From contig CAZHQW010000093.1 of NCBI GenBank assembly GCA_964534745.1, positions 1-5,507 on the forward strand: 5,507 bases of DNA, in the 5' to 3' direction. The stretch comes from G020354785 sp964534745. Its GTDB lineage: Bacteria > Bacteroidota > Bacteroidia > Bacteroidales > UBA10428. Each line of letters opens with the position of its first letter. The first letter of the stretch is position 1. The notes beneath the pieces were generated by a model. It saw nothing but the letters and a program-made list of their open reading frames with translations, had not been told where the DNA came from and did not search any database. The position numbers were made by a program, and so were the translations under genes. This document shows, one piece after another, positions 1-5,487 of the stretch.

Positions 1-808
1 TACCGGAGGCAGCAAGGGACTGGGACTGGCAATGGCAAAGAAATTTTCGGAGCATGGCATCAGGATTGTTATTGTGTGCAGGCATGAGGAGATGCTTGAA
101 GATGCCTGCAAAGAGCTGGGACCTGATTGCCTCTTCTATACACGCGATATCACGAAGAAGGGAGAAGATAATGCTATATTGCTCGCAGTATCATCTATAG
201 TCAAGGGATACCGGACAGTAGCGGAGCTATCCGAACTCCTGGCAAATATCAGTACCGATATCCGTGAAGACGATGTGCTGAACAGCAGTTCTTTAGGCAC
301 AGCCCTCATAAACCTTGCCGGCAGGTATGAGTCCCTGGGTGTCAGCATTGAGATACCTGATTTTGAGAAATATGTAAAGCAGTTCATTGACAATACTGAC
401 TTTGCATTTTCCGGTTTCATAGAATACCCCGGGACATCCCCCTATGGGATTAATATATTAAATGACAAGGATTCGGTATTTATAATAGGTGTGATGGATG
501 AGTACAGTATGGCAGCCGTCCTGCCTAAAGGAGCAAGTTTAAAGATTAAGCTCGAATTCGTGGAGGGAGGCGAGCCTATGGGTGCTTACCGGGCCTTTGA
601 GGCTGCCCCCAGCGGGCCCATAAACTGGAAAAGCACAATTTATGATTCTGAAAATGACACTCAGATCTTTGAAGTGATGGAGTCCGGAGAAATTGCTGAT
701 CTCAAGATTATGTTTCTTGGCATGGATGAGAGCAAAATTAGGATCAACTATTATGAGAATAATCCGGATACGGTAACAAAATCGAGAACAATAACAATTA
801 CACCCTGA
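1..808 (+). CDS. Partial chimeric ORF: SDR N-terminal Rossmann fragment fused to a Bacteroidota surface-protein tail
   Basis: The frame is open from the left edge (first whole codon at base 2) to the TGA at 806-808, giving 268 visible residues. The ATG at 32 is not the true start, because the codons before it encode TGGSKGLGLA, the TGxxxGxG dinucleotide-binding motif of short-chain dehydrogenases (SDRs). SDR-like sequence (second strand RIVIVCRHEEML, then a DIT at residues 49-51 like the SDR Asp-Val/Ile-Thr) runs to about residue 51. The next residues, KKGEDNAILLAVSSIVKGYR, and everything after look like the C-terminal part of a Bacteroidota cell-surface or lipoprotein family: a helical stretch (about 57-125), then a beta-rich Ig-like part (about 130-268). 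The SDR catalytic Tyr-x-x-x-Lys and the NNAG motif are absent, so no dehydrogenase activity is expected. Any secretion signal of the surface protein is also missing, so the product is probably cytosolic and non-functional. A genuine fusion, pseudogene or assembly chimera are all possible. Family recognition is from memory. Confidence 0.75.
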   Translation, partial: TGGSKGLGLAMAKKFSEHGIRIVIVCRHEEMLEDACKELGPDCLFYTRDITKKGEDNAILLAVSSIVKGYRTVAELSELLANISTDIREDDVLNSSSLGTALINLAGRYESLGVSIEIPDFEKYVKQFIDNTDFAFSGFIEYPGTSPYGINILNDKDSVFIIGVMDEYSMAAVLPKGASLKIKLEFVEGGEPMGAYRAFEAAPSGPINWKSTIYDSENDTQIFEVMESGEIADLKIMFLGMDESKIRINYYENNPDTVTKSRTITITP

Positions 809-819
809 ATATAAAGTTT

Positions 820-905
820 CATTCCTGACATATTCTGCGGGCAAATAATGCAACACTCCCGACGTATTCTGCGAACACATGAAGGCACATTCCCGGCAAA
901 TGAGG
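820..905. repeat. Degenerate ~34-bp tandem repeat (two copies plus a decayed third)
   Basis: Copy A begins at 820 and copy B at 854, a period of 34 bases. Over the first 20 bases they match at 17 positions, sharing the core TATTCTGCG at 831-839 and 865-873; the differences in that stretch are all transitions. A third copy starts at 888 (CATTCCCGGC) and then diverges or loses the core. The copies are contiguous without spacers, so this is not a CRISPR array. It starts 12 bases after the stop of the upstream frame and its role is unknown. Confidence 0.5.
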
Positions 906-977
906 CGACCATCAATACAAATAATCCCGTATAGCAGTCCGACCGCATGGTACAGGATATTTTTTAAAGCTTATTGC

Positions 978-998
978 CAAAAAGCGGTAACCTTTTTG
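978..998. repeat. Perfect 7-bp inverted repeat (hairpin)
   Basis: CAAAAAG at 978-984 and CTTTTTG at 992-998 are exact reverse complements around a 7-base spacer. The stem is AT-rich and no separate T-run follows on the + strand, so it is at best a weak terminator. It lies about 170 bases after the stop of the upstream frame. Confidence 0.35.
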
Positions 999-1051
999 AT
1001 GCTTATGTAATTAATTAGAAATTGAACTATTAACATCATAACCCTGAAAAT

Positions 1052-1109
1052 CCGGTAAGCATTTTATGAACTGTGGCTGCGTAACAGGACAGAATAAAAT
1101 GCTTATCGG
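1052..1109. repeat. Long inverted repeat: 16-bp stem with 26-base loop
   Basis: The left arm CCGGTAAGCATTTTAT (1052-1067) and right arm ATAAAATGCTTATCGG (1094-1109) are reverse complements at 15 of 16 positions, and the exception is a G-T wobble-compatible pair. Inside the 26-base loop, CTGT (1071-1074) can pair with ACAG (1084-1087), extending the structure. The octamer ATGCTTAT of the right arm also occurs alone at 999-1006. This is the strongest secondary structure I found between the genes. It could be a small structured RNA, a REP/MITE-like palindrome or the remnant of a mobile element; nothing in the sequence decides which. Confidence 0.55.
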
Positions 1110-1305
1110 CACGACAGCTGAACCCTGGATGCGCTGGACCCGGACCTGAAATTAAAACCCTGTTAACGGAAACATATAACTGAGAGCACAATAGTTAAAT
1201 TATTAACTAATAAAAGAAATGTTTTACTATAATAGCATTTTACTTTCAGGTGAATAGCGTTATATGTATTATTAACTGAATTTACTTATTAATTAATTGT
1301 GAGCT

Positions 1306-2070
1306 ATGAAAAATGATCTGAACTATGCTGAATTCGTCGAGAGATATCTCGATGGAGAAATGGGCAAGGACGAGCTGATATGGTTTGAAAAGGAGCTTGA
1401 CTCTAACCCGCAACTCCAAAAAGAACTGGAACTTAGGAGGAAAATAAATATTGCAATACTTGAAAAAGATGTAATGGAACTCCGTAGCCAGCTCAAGGAA
1501 ATCTGTTCCTCTCCTGTTTTACAGGAAACTGCCGTCAGGAAAAAGCCGGCGGTACTGCGCAGAAGACTGCTTATCGCGGCTTCGTTTATCACCATTGTGG
1601 TAGTCGCGAGCTTTTTTGTATTGTTCCTTGGGAACAAGTCCTACTCCAATGAGGAGATATACGCGATGTATTACAGGCCCTATGAAGCTTCAATGAATTT
1701 TCGTTCGGCAGATGTGAACATCAATGATGAACTGAGGACGGCCATGCAGTATTACGAAAACAAGGACTTTGGAAATGCCCTCTTGCTTTTCGAGAAAATA
1801 CTGAACGATGATCCTTCAAGGATCGGACTAAACCTCTATTCAGGTATATCTCACATGGAAGTACAGGAATATAAGGATGCTAACAGGGACTTTCAGAAGA
1901 TAATAGATGACAGGTACAGCCTGTACATCGAACAGGCCGAGTGGTATCTCGGATTCTGCTATCTTATGACAGGTGATACTGGAAAGGCAAGAAAGCAATT
2001 TGAACATATTGCCGCTCAGGATGGCTACTATACTGATAAAGCCATTGAAGTATTGAATAAAATAAAATAA
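1306..2070 (+). CDS. Single-pass membrane protein with anti-sigma-like N-terminus and TPR repeats
   Basis: This is a 254-residue protein. Residues 1-68 form an acidic helical segment (NYAEFVERYLDGEM... then ELDSNPQLQKELELRR) like the cytosolic N-terminus of Bacteroidota anti-sigma-factor-like proteins; there is no zinc-binding His/Cys cluster. A basic patch (RKK, RRR; 78-87) precedes one transmembrane helix at about 88-109 (LLIAASFITIVVVASFFVLF), giving an inside-N, outside-C topology. Residues 143-250 contain about three TPR-type helical pairs, for example AMQYYENKDFGNALLLFEKI and AEWYLGFCYLMTGDTGKARK. The architecture suggests a sensor whose periplasmic TPR face binds a partner and whose cytosolic end binds a sigma factor or other regulator. 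No ECF sigma gene is next to it here, so that role is inferred. The ATG follows an AT-rich leader with no clear ribosome site. A general TPR scaffold protein is the alternative. Confidence 0.75.
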   Translation: MKNDLNYAEFVERYLDGEMGKDELIWFEKELDSNPQLQKELELRRKINIAILEKDVMELRSQLKEICSSPVLQETAVRKKPAVLRRRLLIAASFITIVVVASFFVLFLGNKSYSNEEIYAMYYRPYEASMNFRSADVNINDELRTAMQYYENKDFGNALLLFEKILNDDPSRIGLNLYSGISHMEVQEYKDANRDFQKIIDDRYSLYIEQAEWYLGFCYLMTGDTGKARKQFEHIAAQDGYYTDKAIEVLNKIK

Positions 2071-2099
2071 TAACAAATACCTGCTTGTAATTATAAATA

Positions 2100-2127
2100 A
2101 AAATATTTCAGCTTACGGTAATATTTT
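2100..2127. repeat. AT-only 8-bp inverted repeat after the TPR gene
   Basis: AAAATATT at 2100-2107 and AATATTTT at 2120-2127 are exact reverse complements around a 12-base loop, 30 bases after the TPR gene's stop. The right arm ends in four Ts. The stem has no GC pair, so it is only a weak terminator candidate. Confidence 0.25.
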
Positions 2128-2160
2128 GCTTATAAAATACAGGGTTTGGGGGTATGATCA

Positions 2161-2199
2161 AAAACAGAAGCAGACTGCTAGCGTTTAGACTTCTGTTTT
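2161..2199 (+). terminator. Hairpin ending in TTTT between the TPR and kinase genes; possible terminator or leader attenuator
   Basis: AAAACAGAAG (2161-2170) and CTTCTGTTTT (2190-2199) form a perfect 10-bp inverted repeat with a 19-base loop containing the palindrome GCTAGC. The descending arm ends in four Ts. It lies 90 bases after the TPR gene stop and 33 bases before the kinase start. It could end transcription of the TPR gene or act as a leader hairpin for the kinase. The stem has only three GC pairs, so termination strength is uncertain. Confidence 0.4.
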
Positions 2200-2232
2200 G
2201 GTGTCAGGTTAGTTCAATTTTAAAGCAAACAT

Positions 2233-3168
2233 ATGATGTTAAAAAAGTTCATCGGTTGGTTTATGGGTTATCTTTCCCAGAATAAAAATGATCCTGCTTC
2301 CGGATATTTGAAAGAAACCCGTAATAACATAACCGATTCATATAATGACCTCTGCGAGAAGGTTAAAAGGCTTGAGCAGATTCTTGAAGAAAAAACAAAA
2401 CTGGCCGATGACCTGAAATCGGCATTCCTCAGGAATATATATCACGAGATAAGGACTCCGATGAATTCCATTGTCGGCTTTACAAACCTGCTCAGTAGCA
2501 AAGACATTACCGAAGAACAGAGATTAAAATTTGCCGAGAATATCAGAAAGAGCAGCCAGCAGTTCCTGAAGCTTATAGATGACCTTGTAGAAGCATCAAT
2601 ACTTGATTCAGGATATTTCAAGATGGTGAAGGGCGATTGTAATCTTAGCCTGCTTTTAGATGAGGTGCATGCCCATTTTGACATCAGTAATGATGATCCC
2701 GGGAAAACAGATATCGCATTTATCCAGAATTCCGACCCGCAGCATATGGACATTACAATTAGTACGGATAAGAAAATGCTTTTTGACATAATGTCCATTC
2801 TGATATCAAATGCATTCAAGTTTACACAAAAGGGAGTTATTGAGTACGGATATAAGGTGCTGAACAAACAGGTAATGTTCTATGTCAAGGACTCGGGCAT
2901 AGGAGGTATTGATAAGTATGACAAATCAATATTTAAGAGCTTTACCAAAACCGAACATTGCTTTGAAGATTCAAACAAGGGATTCGGACTTGGACTGAGT
3001 ATTGCACACAGCAAGGTGAAATTGCTGCGGGGAGACATATGGGTGGAATCGAATGATCTGAAAGGCACTACTTTTAAATTTACTGTCCCCCTCGAGAGGC
3101 CGGAAGGGAAAAATGTCAAAAAGAAGTTAGAAAACAGCTGCAACCAGGAGTTTTCAAAGGTTAGCTGA
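2233..3168 (+). CDS. Cytosolic-type sensor histidine kinase (HisKA + HATPase_c), no recognisable sensor domain
   Basis: This 311-residue protein carries every core box of a HisKA-type histidine kinase. A coiled-coil-like helix (about 33-65) leads into the H-box NIYHEIRTPMNSIVGF, with His71 the predicted phosphoacceptor. Then come the N-box (ISNAFKFT, Asn193, Lys196), the G1 box DSGIG (220-224), the F-box IFKSF (233-237), the G2 box GFGLGLSIA (250-258) and KGTTF (277-281). It should therefore bind ATP, autophosphorylate and donate phosphate to a response regulator. No transmembrane helix, PAS/GAF domain or receiver is visible. The N-terminus (MLKKFIGWFMGYLS) is short and amphipathic and may touch the membrane. 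An in-frame TAA at 2221-2223 rules out a longer version; ATG at 2233 or 2236 could serve. No response regulator is adjacent. The position before the exporter suggests, without proof, that it regulates peptide export. The loss of proline after G1 (GIGGID) is a small departure from the usual GIGIP. Confidence 0.9.
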   Translation: MMLKKFIGWFMGYLSQNKNDPASGYLKETRNNITDSYNDLCEKVKRLEQILEEKTKLADDLKSAFLRNIYHEIRTPMNSIVGFTNLLSSKDITEEQRLKFAENIRKSSQQFLKLIDDLVEASILDSGYFKMVKGDCNLSLLLDEVHAHFDISNDDPGKTDIAFIQNSDPQHMDITISTDKKMLFDIMSILISNAFKFTQKGVIEYGYKVLNKQVMFYVKDSGIGGIDKYDKSIFKSFTKTEHCFEDSNKGFGLGLSIAHSKVKLLRGDIWVESNDLKGTTFKFTVPLERPEGKNVKKKLENSCNQEFSKVS

Positions 3169-3187
3169 TAATATATATACCATATCC

Positions 3188-3219
3188 GGAAAAAAGGTGG
3201 CGAGATAGGCATTTTTTCT
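3188..3219 (+). terminator. A-run/T-run hairpin just after the kinase gene, weak terminator candidate
   Basis: GGAAAAAA (3188-3195) can pair with TTTTTTCT (3212-3219; one G-C and one G-T pair close the base) around a 16-base loop, 19 bases after the kinase stop. The T-run is part of the stem and the stem is nearly all A-T, so termination is plausible but weak. Confidence 0.25.
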
Positions 3220-3230
3220 TATCTTGGTAT

Positions 3231-3255
3231 GTTAATTTACCTGCTGGTAGTTAAC
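3231..3255. repeat. Bulged 10-bp hairpin directly upstream of the exporter gene
   Basis: GTTAATTTACC (3231-3241) pairs with GGTAGTTAAC (3246-3255) around the 4-base loop TGCT, with one bulged T and one G-T pair. It ends 20 bases before the ATG of the ABC exporter, so it would sit in the gene's 5' leader or overlap its promoter. It may be an operator-like inverted repeat or an RNA hairpin. Confidence 0.35.
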
Positions 3256-3275
3256 AGTTACCATTTTCTTTAATA

Positions 3276-5465
3276 ATGTTGAAATTTCCCTTCTATAAGC
3301 AGCTTGACAGAATGGACTGCGGTCCGGGTTGCCTGAGAATGATAGCCCGGTATTATGGTAAGAGCTACTCGCTTCAGTACTTGCGAGAGAGATGTTACAT
3401 CACGCGCGAGGGGGTGTCACTGCTGGGAGTGAGCGAAGCTGCTGAATCCATAGGCTTCCACACCATTGGAGTCAAAATAACATACGACCAGCTTAAAAAT
3501 GATGCCATACTGCCCTGCATTGTCCACTGGCAGCAGAACCACTTCGTTGTGGTCTATAAAATAAGGAAGGACAATGTTTATATTGCCGACCCCGGGACCG
3601 GACTGGTAAAACTTACCAGGGACGAATTCCTGAAGGGTTGGATAGGGACCGTCAAGGAAGGCGAGGGCATGGGCATATGCCTGCTGCTGAAGACGACACC
3701 GGACTTCTATAAACAGAAGGACGAGCAGGTGAACAAAAGCAGCTTCGGCTTCCTGCTGTCATACCTGAAACCATACAAAAGGCTTATTATCCAGCTTATT
3801 ACAGGGATACTGCTCAGCAGCATCCTCCAGCTCATCTTTCCCTTCCTGTTTCAGTCACTTATCGATAAGGGCGTGGTCCTCGAAGATATTTCCTTTATAC
3901 AGGTAGTGTTTATCACATGGATAGTACTTATCGTAGGCAGGGTAGGGGTGGACTTTATCCGTAACTGGATACTCCTGCACCTTGGCACGCGCATAAATAT
4001 TTTTCTTATATCGGACTTCCTGATAAAACTCATGAAGCTGCCCGTGTCATTCTTCGACACCAAGCTTATAGGCGACCTGGTACAGAGGATAGGGGACCAT
4101 AAGAGGATAGAGACCTTCCTCACCGTCACAGTGCTGAACCTCTTCTTTGCACTTGTCAGCCTCCTGATACTGAGCGTTGTGCTTGCCATATTCAGCATAA
4201 AGATATTCCTGATATTTTTTGCAGGCAGCCTCCTTTACCTGGGATGGGTGGCTCTGTTCATGAAGAAGAGGAGGGACCTCGACAACAAAAGGTTCACTCA
4301 GCTGTCAAGCAACCAGAGCAACATCTTCCAGCTTATAACCGGCATGCAGGAGATAAAGCTCAACAACTGCGAAAAGCAGAAGAGGTGGGAGTGGGAAAAC
4401 ATACAGGCCGGCATATTCAGGATAAATATAAAAAGCCTGACCATACACCAGTACCAGCAGGTGGGCGCGCTGTTCTTTAACGAGATAAAGAACGTGCTTA
4501 TACTCGTATTTGCAGCCTACCAGGTTATACATGGCAACCTCACACTCGGCACGATGGTCGCCGTATCGTTTATACTGGGACAGCTGAGCGGGCCCATGGA
4601 GCAGATGATCGAGTTCCTGCGCACAACGCAGGATGCCAAGATTAGCCTCGAGCGACTTGGAGAGGTGCATAACAAGAAGGATGAGGAGCCTGCCGAAGGG
4701 ACATTCGTCAGCGAGCTGCCCTCTAAAAGGGATATTGCCGTGTCCGGACTGTCATTCCAGTACGAGGGGCCCCATTCACCCTTTGCGCTTAAAGATATAG
4801 ACCTTACAATTGAACAGGACAGGGTGACGGCTATTGTCGGGACAAGCGGCAGCGGCAAGACAACACTCATAAAGCTGATGCTGGGCTTCTACGCCCCGAC
4901 AAAGGGCATGATAAAGATTGGCGACCTTAACCTCAGGAACTTCAGCCACCGCCAGTGGCGCCAGCACTGCGGAGTGGTGATGCAGAACGGCTTTATATTC
5001 TCAGACACCATCGCAAGGAACATTGCGGTGTCGGATGAGAAGATCGACAAGCAGCAGCTCCTTTATGCCGTGAAGATGGCCAATATACAGGATGCCATCG
5101 AATCACTGCCGCTGAGCTACAACACCAAGATCGGCGCCGAAGGAATACAGCTCAGTGAGGGGCAGCATCAGCGTATACTCATTGCCCGTGCCATATACAA
5201 GAATCCGGATTACATCTTCCTCGACGAGGCGACAAATTCACTTGATGCCAACAACGAGAAAATGATAATGGAGAACCTCGAAGAGTTTTTCAAGGGACGT
5301 ACGGTGGTGATAGTTGCACACCGCCTGAGCACGGTGAAGAATGCCGATAATATAGTAGTCATGGAGGCAGGTGAGATCATTGAGCAGGGACGGCACAAGG
5401 AACTGACCGCCAGCAAAGGGGCATACTTTAACCTTGTCAGGAACCAGCTCGAGCTGGGAGCATAG
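3276..5465 (+). CDS. Peptidase C39 domain-containing ABC transporter (bacteriocin/peptide exporter)
   Basis: The 729-residue length is normal for peptidase-containing ABC exporters, which cleave double-glycine-type leaders and export the mature peptide across the inner membrane as homodimers. The N-terminal C39 peptidase (about 1-140) has Gln9 and Cys15 in QLDRMDCGPGC, His89 in HWQQNHFVVV and Asp105 in ADPGTG, so the catalytic set is intact. The membrane domain (about 160-445) has six hydrophobic spans near 168-193, 205-225, 282-306, 307-328, 395-418 and 422-437. The nucleotide-binding domain (about 485-729) has Tyr496 as A-loop candidate, Walker A GTSGSGKTT (522-530), Q-loop Gln570, signature LSEGQ (626-630, Glu for the usual Gly), Walker B IFLDE (Asp650, Glu651), D-loop SLD and H-loop His682. 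An in-frame TAA at 3252-3254 makes ATG 3276 the first start. No precursor peptide or HlyD-type adaptor is in the window, so the substrate is unknown. The gene samples richer in GC than its neighbours. Confidence 0.95.
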   Translation: MLKFPFYKQLDRMDCGPGCLRMIARYYGKSYSLQYLRERCYITREGVSLLGVSEAAESIGFHTIGVKITYDQLKNDAILPCIVHWQQNHFVVVYKIRKDNVYIADPGTGLVKLTRDEFLKGWIGTVKEGEGMGICLLLKTTPDFYKQKDEQVNKSSFGFLLSYLKPYKRLIIQLITGILLSSILQLIFPFLFQSLIDKGVVLEDISFIQVVFITWIVLIVGRVGVDFIRNWILLHLGTRINIFLISDFLIKLMKLPVSFFDTKLIGDLVQRIGDHKRIETFLTVTVLNLFFALVSLLILSVVLAIFSIKIFLIFFAGSLLYLGWVALFMKKRRDLDNKRFTQLSSNQSNIFQLITGMQEIKLNNCEKQKRWEWENIQAGIFRINIKSLTIHQYQQVGALFFNEIKNVLILVFAAYQVIHGNLTLGTMVAVSFILGQLSGPMEQMIEFLRTTQDAKISLERLGEVHNKKDEEPAEGTFVSELPSKRDIAVSGLSFQYEGPHSPFALKDIDLTIEQDRVTAIVGTSGSGKTTLIKLMLGFYAPTKGMIKIGDLNLRNFSHRQWRQHCGVVMQNGFIFSDTIARNIAVSDEKIDKQQLLYAVKMANIQDAIESLPLSYNTKIGAEGIQLSEGQHQRILIARAIYKNPDYIFLDEATNSLDANNEKMIMENLEEFFKGRTVVIVAHRLSTVKNADNIVVMEAGEIIEQGRHKELTASKGAYFNLVRNQLELGA

Positions 5466-5487
5466 ATAAAAAAAGCGTAGATGAATG

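Larger units (their letters stand above)
809..1305. other. 497-base intergenic region without a convincing gene
   Basis: No frame here has protein-like composition; the longest forward ATG frames I checked are 43 and 27 codons and resemble nothing known. The region has two parts. Bases 809-1145 are moderately GC-containing and carry the 34-bp tandem repeats, a small hairpin at 978-998 and a long inverted repeat at 1052-1109. Bases 1160-1305 are strongly AT-rich (14 G/C of 60 in 1201-1260) and contain a near-exact repeat, ATTATTAACTAA at 1199-1210 and ATTATTAACTGA at 1268-1279. The promoter of the gene at 1306 should lie in this AT-rich part, but no Bacteroidota-type TAnnTTTG element is visible. 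Confidence 0.6.

Noticed and set aside
32..34. ATG at 32 as the start of the first gene
   Set aside because: The ten codons before it encode the SDR cofactor-binding motif in the same frame, so the gene begins left of the window.
136..420. Open frames on the minus strand, here and opposite each of the other genes
   Set aside because: They overlap well-supported + strand genes and their translations have no recognisable domains; they are shadows.
820..905. CRISPR array
   Set aside because: The repeat copies are adjacent with no spacers and there are no cas genes.
879..1010. 43-codon forward ORF beginning MKAHSRQMRR
   Set aside because: Lies over the tandem repeats, has no ribosome site or recognisable composition, and looks like chance.
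1066..1149. 27-codon ORF beginning MNCGCVTGQNK as a possible small peptide
   Set aside because: It starts inside the long inverted repeat, has no supporting ribosome site and no leader-type GG motif at a useful position; too short to support.
1203..1233. Sigma70-like promoter with TATAAT at 1228-1233 and TTAACT at 1203-1208
   Set aside because: The spacing is 19 bases, the -35 match is weak, the DNA is AT-rich, and the Bacteroidota housekeeping sigma factor does not use this consensus.
4244..4480. 78-codon + strand frame inside the exporter gene
   Set aside because: Entirely within the membrane domain coding region in another frame, with a low-complexity translation; a shadow.
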